Part shown: piece after piece, positions 52,734 through 64,000 of the stretch
How the letters are laid out: each line of letters begins with the position of its first letter
Position numbering within the stretch: the stretch's first letter is position 1
Assembly (NCBI GenBank): GCA_943737045.1
Contig: CALSFV010000216.1
Location: forward strand, 1,364,001-1,428,000
Reading direction: 5' to 3'
DNA: 64,000 nucleotides
Source: Parapristionchus giblindavisi
Lineage: Eukaryota > Nematoda > Chromadorea > Rhabditida > Diplogasteridae
The notes under the pieces: model-generated
What the model saw: the letters and a program-made list of their open reading frames with translations, nothing else
Databases searched by the model: none
What the model was told of the DNA's origin: nothing
Position numbers and translations under genes: made by a program

Positions 52734-53318
52734 TTCGCTGTAAGTGTAAAAAAGCACGCCTACAGTATGCCACGTGCATAAAAAATTCGTGTATAAACGG
52801 CGACGCATACAGTATGATATGAACTCTCAAAAAGATTATCGTGAAGTGACTTTTTCACTGAGTTGCAGACATATTTTGCAACCGTGACCAAATTTCACCT
52901 CATTTTTTTGTCTTCATATTTTAATATAAGGTTAGTTGTTACATGTAGAACGATTTAAGCAAATTTAATTTTTTCCTTCTAGAGAACCGTCGTATAGTAA
53001 TTAACGTTCAAAAGTTTATTTTTATGATAACCCAATTCGTCGAAGTCCTGTTTAAAAAGTGATCTAAGTAAAAGTTGCTTGTATTCGCACAAGGAATCGA
53101 TTGGTACCACTCCCGAGTCGATCGGATGCTTGGGGGCCGAAATAATTTTTTTGACCTACCGAACATTTTCGCTTACAGTAACCTTCAGACGCAAAATCAT
53201 ACTTTCTCATATGTGTGGCTGAGGTCGCCTGGTAGTGTACTATAATATTCCACATTAAACAAAACTATTTAATTTTTGCTATTTCCCCTCATATGTGAGT
53301 CCTCTCAGACAGTCTCTC
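52734..53318 (-). repeat. right inverted arm of the composite element
   Basis: Counterpart of 51257-51839 without the nested element. It keeps the uninterrupted junction TAAGTGTAAAAAAGC, which shows the pre-insertion state at the nested TA site. Scattered point differences from the left arm (for example near 52940 and 53030) show that the arms have aged independently. Confidence 0.92.
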
Positions 53319-55315
53319 TTAATCTAAACTTATCGTAGCATATACCACGTGAAAGAGCAAAAAATTCTGAATAATCTACACTTGAGTTCATGTCAAACTG
53401 TAATCTTGTGTTGATTCCACAATGCCCAAAGTACAAAAGTAGCTTTCACTCTGATAAGACCAAAAGAATACCTGCCATGAAAAATTTTCTGCTAGACCCA
53501 GCGTGTCATATACCAAACGAAAGAGCAAAAAATTCTGAGTATTTTGCAACGTTCCATGTTGAACAACGGCCGCTCCAGCCGAATTAACAACATTGAACCA
53601 TGCATTTTTAGCATTAAAGAATTCGTGACACGCCAATATTTAATCTAAACTTATCGTAGCATATACCACGTGAAAGAGCAAAAAATTCTGAATAATCTAC
53701 ACTTGAGTTCATGTCAAACTGTAATCTTGTGTTGATTCCACAATGCCCAAAGTACAAAAGTAGCTTTCACTCTGATAAGACCAAAAGAATACCTGTCATG
53801 AAAAATTTTCTGCTAGACCCAGCGTGTCATATACCAAACGAAAGAGCAAAAAATTCTGAGTATTTTGCAACGTTCCATGTTGAACAACGGCCGCTCCAGC
53901 CGAATTAACAACATTGAACCATGCATTTTTAGCATTAAAGAATTCGTGACACGCCAATATTTAATCTAAACTTATCGTAGCATATACCACGTGAAAGAGC
54001 AAAAAATTCTGAATAATCTACACTTGAGTTCATGTCAAACTGTAATCTTGTGTTGATTCCACAATGCCCAAAGTACAAAAGTAGCTTTCACTCTGATAAG
54101 ACCAAAAGAATACCTGTCATGAAAAATTTTCTGCTAGACCCAGCGTGTCATATACCAAACGAAAGAGCAAAAAATTCTGAGTATTTTGCAACGTTCCATG
54201 TTGAACAACGGCCGCTCCAGCCGAATTAACAACATTGAACCATGCATTTTTAGCATTAAAGAATTCGTGACACGCCAATATTTAATCTAAACTTATCGTA
54301 GCATATACCACGTGAAAGAGCAAAAAATTCTGAATAATCTACACTTGAGTTCATGTCAAACTGTAATCTTGTGTTGATTCCACAATGCCCAAAGTACAAA
54401 AGTAGCTTTCACTCTGATAAGACCAAAAGAATACCTGTCATGAAAAATTTTCTGCTAGACCCAGCGTGTCATATACCAAACGAAAGAGCAAAAAATTCTG
54501 AGTATTTTGCAACGTTCCATGTTGAACAACGGCCGCTCCAGCCGAATTAACAACATTGAACCATGCATTTTTAGCATTAAAGAATTCGTGACACGCCAAT
54601 ATTTAATCTAAACTTATCGTAGCATATACCACGTGAAAGAGCAAAAAATTCTGAATAATCTACACTTCAGTTCATGTCAAACTGTAATCTTGTGTTGATT
54701 CCACAATGCCCAAAGTACAAAAGTAGCTTTCACTCTGATAAGACCAAAAGAATACCTGTCATGAAAAATTTTCTGCTAGACCCAGCGTGTCATATACCAA
54801 ACGAAAGAGCAAAAAATTCTGAGTATTTTGCAACGTTCCATGTTGAACAACGGCCGCTCCAGCCGAATTAACAACATTGAACCATGCATTTTTAGCATTA
54901 AAGAATTCGTGACACGCCAATATTTAATCTAAACTTATCGTAGCATATACCACGTGAAAGAGCAAAAAATTCTGAATAATCTACACTTGAGTTCATGTCA
55001 AACTGTAATCTTGTGTTGATTCCACAATGCCCAAAGTACAAAAGTAGCTTTCACTCTGATAAGACCAAAAGAATACCTGTCATGAAAAATTTTCTGCTAG
55101 ACCCAGCGTGTCATATACCAAACGAAAGAGCAAAAAATTCTGAGTATTTTGCAACGTTCCATGTTGAACAACGGCCGCTCCAGCCGAATTAACAACATTG
55201 AACCATGCATTTTTAGCATTAAAGAATTCGTGACACGCCAATATTTAATCTAAACTTATCGTAGCATATACCACGTGAAAGAGCAAAAAATTCTGAATAA
55301 TCTACACTTCAGTTC

Positions 55316-57241
55316 ATGTCAAACTGTAATCTTGTGTTGATTCCACAATGCCCAAAGTACAAAAGTAGCTTTCACTCTGATAAGACCAAAAGAATACCTG
55401 ACATGAAAAATTTTCTGCTAGACCCAGCGTGTCATATACCAAACGAAAGAGCAAAAAATTCTGAGTATTTTGCAACGTTCCATGTTGAACAACGGCCGCT
55501 CCAGCCGAATTAACAACATTGAACCATGCATTTTTAGCATTAAAGAATTCGTGACACGCCAATATTTAATCTAAACTTATCGTAGCATATACCACGTGAA
55601 AGAGCAAAAAATTCTGAATAATCTACACTTCAGTTCATGTCAAACTGTAATCTTGTGTTGATTCCACAATGCCCAAAGTACAAAAGTAGCTTTCACTCTG
55701 ATAAGACCAAAAGAAAACCTGTCATGAAAAATTTTCTGCTAGACCCAGCTTGTCATATACCAAACGAAAGAGCAAAAAATTCTGAGTATTTTGCAACGTT
55801 CCATGTTGAACAACGGCCGCTCCAGCCGAATTAACAACATTGAACCATGCATTTTTAGCATTAAAGAATTCATGACACGCCAATATTTAATCTAAACTTA
55901 TCGTAGCATATACCACGTGAAAGAGCAAAAAATTCTTAATAATCTACACTTCAGTTCATGTCAAACTGTAATCTTGTGTTGATTCCACAATGCCCAAAGT
56001 ACAAAAGTAGCTTTCACTCTGATAAGACCAAAAGAATACCTGACATGAAAAATTTTCTGCTAGACCCAGCGTGTCATATACCAAACGAAAGAGCAAAAAA
56101 TTCTGAGTATTTTGCAACGTTCCATGTTGAACAACGGCCGCTCCAGCCGAATTAACAACATTGAACCATGCATTTTTAGCATTAAAGAATTCGTGACACG
56201 CCAATATTTAATCTAAACTTATCGTAGCATATACCACGTGAAAGAGCAAAAAATTCTGAATAATCTACACTTCAGTTCATGTCAAACTGTAATCTTGTGT
56301 TGATTCCACAATGCCCAAAGTACAAAAGTAGCTTTCACTCTGATAAGACCAAAAGAAAACCTGTCATGAAAAATTTTCTGCTAGACCCAGCGTGTCATAT
56401 ACCAAACGAAAGAGCAAAAAATTCTGAGTATTTTGCAACGTTCCATGTTGAACAACGGCCGCTCCAGCCGAATTAACAACATTGAACCATGCATTTTTAG
56501 CATTAAAGAATTCGTGACACGCCAATATTTAATCTAAACTTATCGTAGCATATACCACGTGAAAGAGCAAAAAATTCTGAATAATCTACACTTCAGTTCA
56601 TGTCAAACTGTAATCTTGTGTTGATTCCACAATGCCCAAAGTACAAAAGTAGCTTTCACTCTGATAAGACCAAAAGAATACCTGACATGAAAAATTTTCT
56701 GCTAGACCCAGCGTGTCATATACCAAACGAAAGAGCAAAAAATTCTGAGTATTTTGCAACGTTCCATGTTGAACAACGGCCGCTCCAGCCGAATTAACAA
56801 CATTGAACCATGCATTTTTAGCATTAAAGAATTCGTGACACGCCAATATTTAATCTAAACTTATCGTAGCATATACCACGTGAAAGAGCAAAAAATTCTG
56901 AATAATCTACACTTCAGTTCATGTCAAACTGTAATCTTGTGTTGATTCCACAATGCCCAAAGTACAAAAGTAGCTTTCACTCTGATAAGACCAAAAGAAA
57001 ACCTGTCATGAAAAATTTTCTGCTAGACCCAGCGTGTCATATACCAAACGAAAGAGCAAAAAATTCTGAGTATTTTGCAACGTTCCATGTTGATCAACGG
57101 CCGCTCCAGCCGAATTAACAACATTGAACCATGCATTTTTAGCATTAAAGAATTCGTGACACGCCAATATTTAATCTAAACTTATCGTAGCATATACCAC
57201 GTGAAAGAGCAAAAAATTCTGAATAATCTACACTTCAGTTC
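55316..57241 (+). repeat. 642-bp dimer higher-order repeat
   Basis: Units with GAATACCTGACATG and units with GAAAACCTGTCATG alternate regularly (55316/55637, 55958/56279, 56600/56921), giving a 642-bp period over three copies. Confidence 0.9.
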
Positions 57242-58846
57242 ATGTCAAACTGTAATCTTGTGTTGATTCCACAATGCCCAAAGTACAAAAGTAGCTTTCA
57301 CTCTGATAAGACCAAAAGAATACCTGACATGAAAAATTTTCTGCTAGACCCAGCGTGTCATATACCAAACGAAAGAGCAAAAAATTCTGGGTATTTTGCA
57401 ACGTTCCATGTTGAACAACGGCCGCTCCAGCCGAATTAACAACATTGAACCATGCATTTTTAGCATTAAAGAATTCGTGACACGCCAATATTTAATCTAA
57501 ACTTATCGTAGCATATACCACGTGAAAGAGCAAAAAATTCTGAATAATCTACACTTCAGTTCATGTCAAACTGTAATCTTGTGTTGATTCCACAATGCCC
57601 AAAGTACAAAAGTAGCTTTCACTCTGATAAGACCAAAAGAAAACCTGTCATGAAAAATTTTCTGCTAGACCCAGCGTGTCATATACCAAACGAAAGAGCA
57701 AAAAATTCTGAGTATTTTGCAACGTTCCATGTTGAACAACGGCCGCTCCAGCCGAATTAACAACATTGAACCATGCATTTTTAGCATTAAAGAATTCGTG
57801 ACACGCCAATATTTAATCTAAACTTATCGTAGCATATACCACGTGAAAGAGCAAAAAATTCTGAATAATCTACACTTCAGTTCATGTCAAACTGTAATCT
57901 TGTGTTGATTCCACAATGCCCAAAGTACAAAAGTAGCTTTCACTCTGATAAGACCAAAAGAATACCTGACATGAAAAATTTTCTGCTAGACCCAGCGTGT
58001 CATATACCAAACGAAAGAGCAAAAAATTCTGAGTATTTTGCAACGTTCCATGTTGAACAACGGCCGCTCCAGCCGAATTAACAACATTGAACCATGCATT
58101 TTTAGCATTAAAGAATTCGTGACACGCCAATATTTAATCTAAACTTATCGTAGCATATACCACGTGAAAGAGCAAAAAATTCTGAATAATCTACACTTCA
58201 GTTCATGTCAAACTGTAATCTTGTGTTGATTCCACAATGCCCAAAGTACAAAAGTAGCTTTCACTCTGATAAGACCAAAAGAAAACCTGTCATGAAAAAT
58301 TTTCTGCTAGACCCAGCGTGTCATATACCAAACGAAAGAGCAAAAAATTCTGAGTATTTTGCAACGTTCCATGTTGATCAACGGCCGCTCCAGCCGAATT
58401 AACAACATTGAACCATGCATTTTTAGCATTAAAGAATTCGTGACACGCCAATATTTAATCTAAACTTATCGTAGCATATACCACGTGAAAGAGCAAAAAA
58501 TTCTGAATAATCTACACTTCAGTTCATGTCAAACTGTAATCTTGTGTTGATTCCACAATGCCCAAAGTACAAAAGTAGCTTTCACTCTGATAAGACCAAA
58601 AGAATACCTGACATGAAAAATTTTCTGCTAGACCCAGCGTGTCATATACCAAACGAAAGAGCAAAAAATTCTGGGTATTTTGCAACGTTCCATGTTGAAC
58701 AACGGCCGCTCCAGCCGAATTAACAACATTGAACCATGCATTTTTAGCATTAAAGAATTCGTGACACGCCAATATTTAATCTAAACTTATCGTAGCATAT
58801 ACCACGTGAAAGAGCAAAAAATTCTGAATAATCTACACTTCAGTTC

Positions 58847-61414
58847 ATGTCAAACTGTAATCTTGTGTTGATTCCACAATGCCCAAAGTACAAAAGTAGC
58901 TTTCACTCTGATAAGACCAAAAGAATACCTGACATGAAAAATTTTCTCCTAGACCCAGCGTGTCATATACCAAACGAAAGAGCAAAAAATTCTGAGTATT
59001 TTGCAACGTTCCATGTTGATCAACGGCCGCTCCAGCCGAATTAACAACATTGAACCATGCATTTTTAGCATTAAAGAATTCGTGACACGCCAATATTTAA
59101 TCTAAACTTATCGTAGCATATACCACGTGAAAGAGCAAAAAATTCTGAATAATCTACACTTCAGTTCATGTCAAACTGTAATCTTGTGTTGATTCCACAA
59201 TGCCCAAAGTACAAAAGTAGCTTTCACTCTGATAAGACCAAAAGAATACCTGACATGAAAAATTTTCTGCTAGACCCAGCGTGTCATATACCAAACGAAA
59301 GAGCAAAAAATTCTGGGTATTTTGCAACGTTCCATGTTGAACAACGGCCGCTCCAGCCGAATTAACAACATTGAACCATGCATTTTTAGCATTAAAGAAT
59401 TCGTGACACGCCAATATTTAATCTAAACTTATCGTAGCATATACCACGTGAAAGAGCAAAAAATTCTGAATAATCTACACTTCAGTTCATGTCAAACTGT
59501 AATCTTGTGTTGATTCCACAATGCCCAAAGTACAAAAGTAGCTTTCACTCTGATAAGACCAAAAGAAAACCTGTCATGAAAAATTTTCTGCTAGACCCAG
59601 CGTGTCATATACCAAACGAAAGAGCAAAAAATTCTGAGTATTTTGCAACGTTCCATGTTGAACAACGGCCGCTCCAGCCGAATTAACAACATTGAACCAT
59701 GCATTTTTAGCATTAAAGAATTCGTGACACGCCAATATTTAATCTAAACTTATCGTAGCATATACCACGTGAAAGAGCAAAAAATTCTGAATAATCTACA
59801 CTTCAGTTCATGTCAAACTGTAATCTTGTGTTGATTCCACAATGCCCAAAGTACAAAAGTAGCTTTCACTCTGATAAGACCAAAAGAAAACCTGTCATGA
59901 AAAATTTTCTGCTAGACCCAGCGTGTCATATACCAAACGAAAGAGCAAAAAATTCTGAGTATTTTGCAACGTTCCATGTTGATCAACGGCCGCTCCAGCC
60001 GAATTAACAACATTGAACCATGCATTTTTAGCATTAAAGAATTCGTGACACGCCAATATTTAATCTAAACTTATCGTAGCATATACCACGTGAAAGAGCA
60101 AAAAATTCTGAATAATCTACACTTCAGTTCATGTCAAACTGTAATCTTGTGTTGATTCCACAATGCCCAAAGTACAAAAGTAGCTTTCACTCTGATAAGA
60201 CCAAAAGAATACCTGACATGAAAAATTTTCTCCTAGACCCAGCGTGTCATATACCAAACGAAAGAGCAAAAAATTCTGAGTATTTTGCAACGTTCCATGT
60301 TGATCAACGGCCGCTCCAGCCGAATTAACAACATTGAACCATGCATTTTTAGCATTAAAGAATTCGTGACACGCCAATATTTAATCTAAACTTATCGTAG
60401 CATATACCACGTGAAAGAGCAAAAAATTCTGAATAATCTACACTTCAGTTCATGTCAAACTGTAATCTTGTGTTGATTCCACAATGCCCAAAGTACAAAA
60501 GTAGCTTTCACTCTGATAAGACCAAAAGAATACCTGACATGAAAAATTTTCTGCTAGACCCAGCGTGTCATATACCAAACGAAAGAGCAAAAAATTCTGG
60601 GTATTTTGCAACGTTCCATGTTGAACAACGGCCGCTCCAGCCGAATTAACAACATTGAACCATGCATTTTTAGCATTAAAGAATTCGTGACACGCCAATA
60701 TTTAATCTAAACTTATCGTAGCATATACCACGTGAAAGAGCAAAAAATTCTGAATAATCTACACTTCAGTTCATGTCAAACTGTAATCTTGTGTTGATTC
60801 CACAATGCCCAAAGTACAAAAGTAGCTTTCACTCTGATAAGACCAAAAGAAAACCTGTCATGAAAAATTTTCTGCTAGACCCAGCGTGTCATATACCAAA
60901 CGAAAGAGCAAAAAATTCTGAGTATTTTGCAACGTTCCATGTTGAACAACGGCCGCTCCAGCCGAATTAACAACATTGAACCATGCATTTTTAGCATTAA
61001 AGAATTCGTGACACGCCAATATTTAATCTAAACTTATCGTAGCATATACCACGTGAAAGAGCAAAAAATTCTGAATAATCTACACTTCAGTTCATGTCAA
61101 ACTGTAATCTTGTGTTGATTCCACAATGCCCAAAGTACAAAAGTAGCTTTCACTCTGATAAGACCAAAAGAAAACCTGTCATGAAAAATTTTCTGCTAGA
61201 CCCAGCGTGTCATATACCAAACGAAAGAGCAAAAAATTCTGAGTATTTTGCAACGTTCCATGTTGATCAACGGCCGCTCCAGCCGAATTAACAACATTGA
61301 ACCATGCATTTTTAGCATTAAAGAATTCGTGATACGCCAATATTTAATCTAAACTTATCGTAGCATATACCACGTGAAAGAGCAAAAAATTCTGAATAAT
61401 CTACACTTCAGTTC
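58847..61414 (+). repeat. 1284-bp tetramer higher-order repeat, two tandem copies
   Basis: Copies at 58847-60130 and 60131-61414 share the unit order TTTTCTCCTAG with GTTGATCAACGG; TTCTGGGTATT; GAAAACCTGTC; and GAAAACCTGTC with GTTGATCAACGG. A related arrangement lies just upstream (56921-58846). The second copy has one private change, GTGATACGCC near 61331. Confidence 0.9.
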
Positions 61415-62622
61415 ATGTCAAACTGTAATCTTGTGTTGATTCCACAATGCCCAAAGTACAAAAGTAGCTTTCACTCTGATAAGACCAAAAGAATACCTGA
61501 CATGAAAAATTTTCTGCTAGACCCAGCGTGTCATATACCAAACGAAAGAGCAAAAAATTCTGGGTATTTTGCAACGTTCCATGTTGAACAACGGCCGCTC
61601 CAGCCGAATTAACAACATTGAACCATGCATTTTTAGCATTAAAGAATTCGTGACACGCCAATATTTAATCTAAACTTATCGTAGCATATACCACGTGAAA
61701 GAGCAAAAAATTCTGAATAATCTACACTTCAGTTCATGTCAAACTGTAATCTTGTGTTGATTCCACAATGCCCAAAGTACAAAAGTAGCTTTCACTCTGA
61801 TAAGACCAAAAGAATACCTGACATGAAAAATTTTCTGCTAGACCCAGCGTGTCATATACCAAACGAAAGAGCAAAAAATTCTGAGTATTTTGCAACGTTC
61901 CATGTTGAACAACGGCCGCTCCAGCCGAATTAACAACATTGAACCATGCATTTTTAGCATTAAAGAATTCGTGACACGCCAATGCTTTATCGAAACGTAT
62001 CGTAGCATATACCACGTGAAAGAGCAAAAAATTCTGAATAATCTACACTTCAGTTCATGTCAAACTGTAATCTTGTGTTGATTCCACAATGCCCAAAGTA
62101 CAAAAGAAGCTTTCACTCTGATAAGACCAAAAGAAAACCTGTCATGAAAAATTTTCTGCTAGACCCAGCGTGTCATATACCAAACGAAAGAGCAAAAAAT
62201 TCTGAGTATTTTGCAACGTTCCATGTTGAACAACGGCCGCTCCAGCCGAATTAACAACATTGAACCATGCATTTTTAGCATTAAAGAATTCGTGACACGC
62301 CAATATTTAATCTAAACTTATCGTAGCATATACCACGTGAAAGAGCAAAAAATTCTGAATAATCTACACTTCAGTTCATGTCAAACTGTAATCTTGTGTT
62401 GATTCCACAATGCCCAAAGTACAAAAGTAGCTTTCACTCTGATAAGACCAAAAGAATACCTGACATGAAAAATTTTCTGCTAGACCCAGCGTGTCATATA
62501 CCAAACGAAAGAGCAAAAAATTCTGAGTATTTTGCAACGTTCCATGTTGAACAACGGCCGCTCCAGCCGAATTAACAACATTGAACCATGCATTTTTAGC
62601 ATTAAAGAATTCGTGACACGCC

Positions 62623-62655
62623 TTTTCTTTCTTTTTTTCTTTCTTTCTTTATTTC
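62623..62655 (-). repeat. A-rich (GAAA)n-like LINE tail
   Basis: On the plus strand this is a pyrimidine run of TTTC/TTTT words; on the element's strand it is a run of GAAA/AAAA repeats ending at the satellite junction 62622/62623. Simple-repeat 3' tails of this kind are usual for LINEs copied by target-primed reverse transcription. Confidence 0.85.
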
Positions 62656-62791
62656 CATCATAACAAATGAACAATAGGACAGATATGTAATAAATATAGG
62701 TTGATGGAGGTCCGTCGCGTTATCAGCGAATCGGTTGAAGGCAGCAGGGAAATGGGGTGGGAAATGGGGAAATGATGTATGGGGTGGATAA
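62656..62791 (-). other. LINE 3' untranslated region
   Basis: About 136 bp between the RT stop codon and the A-rich tail. On the plus strand it is G-rich (several GGGG runs, 62750-62825, overlapping the end of the coding frame), so on the element strand it is C-rich. No further frame or known RNA motif is recognised. Confidence 0.7.
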
Positions 62792-64000
62792 CTATAAATG
62801 ACGTAGAAGTGTGGGGGGCAAGAGGGGATCAATCTCAACAGAATTAAGGAAAGATTTAAAACGAATAGGAGAAGATGTAACGATATCAGTGGGAAGACTA
62901 TTCCAGATATGAATTACTCTACTTGCACAAGTTGTCTTGGTACTGGGGATATTATATGGTATGGTTATACGGAATGGGTGATGTGAAAAGCGATGACTAC
63001 GATAGAGAGGAATTTTAGAATACATAAAAGAATCATCAAATTCATAATTCCTATTTAAAGAATTGTATATAAAAAACAAATCAGCAATAGAACGTCGTTT
63101 CTCAAGAGTGGTGAGGTTAAAGGATTTTAGACGGGAAATATAATCTACATAAGGGATATTACAACGATAGAACAAACGTCTAGTGAAATCACGTTGAAGG
63201 GACTCAATATCATTACATAAGTAAACACTAGAGGGATTCCAAACGATTGAGGAATTTTCTATAATAGGACGGATAAAGGATGTATAGGCTCGTACATAAA
63301 CAAGAGGGTCGCTAGAACGAAAAGATTTGAACAGAATATTGATCTTTGATCTGGATTTAGTAACTAACTTCTTGATATGATCATTAAAGGTGAGGTTGGG
63401 CGAGAATAGAACTCCTAGATCTTTAACAGAGGAAACAGCATTGAGAACACTATCATTAAGAATATATTGAGTACGTTGTTTGAGTGGGCCAAAGTTCATC
63501 ACCGAGCATTTAGCCTCATTTAAAGACATATTCCATTGCCGAGACCATTCAGATACCGAATCAATCGCAAGCTGCAGGTCATTAGCATACTTAGGGACTT
63601 CAGCGAAAATCTTAAGATCATCTGCATAAATGCCATATCTTACAGTAGTAGGAAAAGATGAGGAAATATCATTAATATAAAGGATAAATAGAAGAGGACC
63701 AATACAACTTCCTTGAGGGACACCAGAAGTGACAACAGAGGGAGGAGATAGATTATTTTCAATAACAACATGTTGAGAACGATTATATAGATATGACTCA
63801 AAAAGGGAAATAATGTGGTTAGAAAATCCTAGACAAGATAATTTGTGAAGCAAAAGTCTATGATCGATAGAGTCGAAGGCCTTACGAAAATCAAAGTAAA
63901 CAGTATCAAAGGATTTATGGGCTGAGATTAGGGAGAGATAATATGAATGAGTTTCAGCTAATTGAGTGGCAGTGGATCTATATTTACGAAAACCAGATTG
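62792..64000 (-). CDS. reverse transcriptase, C-terminal part (partial, no start in window)
   Basis: The frame is open from the window edge through 402 codons to a TAG at 62792-62794. The true start lies upstream, so any start within the window would be artificial. Numbering from the edge, it opens with the RT finger motif QSGFRK and ST. Motif A follows as YFDFRKAFD with catalytic Asp at about residue 37, motif B as SGVPQGS at 92-98, and motif C as YADD at 125-128, giving both catalytic aspartates. A thumb and long tail follow, with WNSLP at 366-370 and FKSF at 381-384, a tail type common in the Jockey/CR1 group of LINEs. The frame has no stop or frameshift, so the copy may be recent. It would make cDNA from its own transcript at a nicked target. 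The clade is an inference from remembered family features. Confidence 0.92.
   Translation of the reverse strand, partial: QSGFRKYRSTATQLAETHSYYLSLISAHKSFDTVYFDFRKAFDSIDHRLLLHKLSCLGFSNHIISLFESYLYNRSQHVVIENNLSPPSVVTSGVPQGSCIGPLLFILYINDISSSFPTTVRYGIYADDLKIFAEVPKYANDLQLAIDSVSEWSRQWNMSLNEAKCSVMNFGPLKQRTQYILNDSVLNAVSSVKDLGVLFSPNLTFNDHIKKLVTKSRSKINILFKSFRSSDPLVYVRAYTSFIRPIIENSSIVWNPSSVYLCNDIESLQRDFTRRLFYRCNIPYVDYISRLKSFNLTTLEKRRSIADLFFIYNSLNRNYEFDDSFMYSKIPLYRSHRFSHHPFRITIPYNIPSTKTTCASRVIHIWNSLPTDIVTSSPIRFKSFLNSVEIDPLLPPTLLRHL

Larger units (their letters stand above)
51257..53318. mobile_element. 2062-bp TTAA-flanked composite element with long terminal inverted repeats
   Basis: TTAA flanks it at 51253-51256 and 53319-53322. 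The left end is GAGAGCATGTCTGAGG and the complement of the right end is GAGAGACTGTCTGAGA. The inverted arms are about 585 bp and highly similar. Monomer spacing (51003 to 53390 = 2387) equals 321 + 2062 + 4, so the 4-bp TTAA duplication is confirmed to the base. Without the nested element and its TA the original was about 1654 bp. No transposase or other long frame is present; the small frames in the arms are mirror images of each other. It is a large foldback-type MITE, probably mobilised by a TTAA-specific (piggyBac-type) transposase. Confidence 0.93.
53319..62622 (+). repeat. 321-bp satellite array, block 6 (right end)
   Basis: About 29 monomers from the composite element to the LINE junction. 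Five of the first six units (53383-54988) share CACTTGAGTTC instead of CACTTCAGTTC. From 55637 on, AAAAGAAAACCTGTCATG units alternate with AAAAGAATACCTGACATG units. The last unit stops inside half B after GTGACACGCC at 62622. A short tract of the divergent variant (AATGCTTTATCGAAACG) appears at 61981. Confidence 0.97.
62623..64000 (-). mobile_element. non-LTR retrotransposon (LINE), 3' part, minus strand
   Basis: The element reads leftward: RT-domain frame (64000 to 62792), a short 3' untranslated region (62791 to about 62656) and an A-rich GAAA-type tail (complement of 62623-62655) that abuts the satellite. The 5' part, with any endonuclease domain, lies beyond the window. Since the satellite monomer is cut inside half B, the element may have inserted into the array, which could continue past its other end; no target duplication can be tested from one side. 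Confidence 0.9.

Noticed and set aside
52486..52822. Frames of 64-75 codons in the centre of the composite element
   Set aside because: They overlap on both strands and run through the motif field, hairpin and tRNA-like part; no domain is recognisable.
51257..53318. An autonomous piggyBac element
   Set aside because: There is no long frame and no transposase motif; only the TTAA duplication supports the link, so it is called non-autonomous.
62602..62838. Minus-strand 78-codon frame at the LINE 3' end
   Set aside because: It lies in another frame across the RT stop, the untranslated region and the A-rich tail; a by-product of low-complexity sequence.

Overview
This window comes from a eukaryotic, most likely animal (invertebrate-like) genome. 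It is heterochromatin-type DNA, not a gene region. About 59.3 kb of the 64 kb (roughly 93%) is one AT-rich tandem satellite with a 321-bp monomer, about 185 monomer equivalents, all head-to-tail in one orientation. The short open frames that recur on both strands of every monomer (65 codons on +, 82 on -) are by-products of this repetition. I do not call them genes. The organism cannot be named from the sequence. A non-LTR retrotransposon at the right edge and several non-autonomous DNA transposons point to a metazoan. No bacterial feature (operon, ribosome binding site, CRISPR array) is present.

Monomer structure: each 321-bp unit is an old dimer of a 168-bp half A and a diverged 153-bp half B, both opening with CATATACC and a shared GAAAGAGCAAAAAATTCTGA block. 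Monomers are arranged in several generations of higher-order repeats (HORs) with periods of 1926, 2247, 1246, 1925, 1282/1283, 642 and 1284 bp, defined by shared private variants, a recurrent 38-bp deletion (283-bp units) and 1-bp deletions (320-bp units). One spot at 19103-19408 carries two B halves in tandem, the mark of a crossover at half-monomer register. Variant composition changes along the array: a left subfamily (1 to about 16.8 kb), a mosaic middle (17-33 kb), a GTCATG-rich zone (33-51 kb) and a right zone with an added AAAACCTG variant (55.6-62.3 kb).

Insertions in the satellite, left to right: a 369-bp element with an 8-9 bp target duplication (4282-4650); a 374-bp TTAA-flanked MITE (7102-7475) carrying a tRNA-like A-box/B-box module, present again at 10693-11066 because about 3.9 kb of satellite plus the MITE was duplicated; a 113-bp TTAA foldback MITE (17518-17630); and a 2062-bp TTAA-flanked element (51257-53318) with inverted repeats of about 585 bp, a nested 406-bp TA-flanked MITE (51840-52245), a second tRNA-like module and a central field of TGTCTCAT/ATGAGACA motifs. 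Monomer spacing confirms the TTAA insertions to the base (element + 4 bp). At 62623 the satellite stops at the (GAAA)n-like tail of a minus-strand LINE, whose reverse transcriptase frame (402 codons to the edge) runs out of the window at 64000. Only this LINE frame is a credible protein-coding sequence.

How the parts relate: the satellite offers three TTAA sites per monomer and acts as a landing field for TTAA-targeting elements. Unequal exchange or segmental duplication then copies satellite and inserted elements together. Whether the array is centromeric, pericentromeric or elsewhere cannot be read from this sequence.
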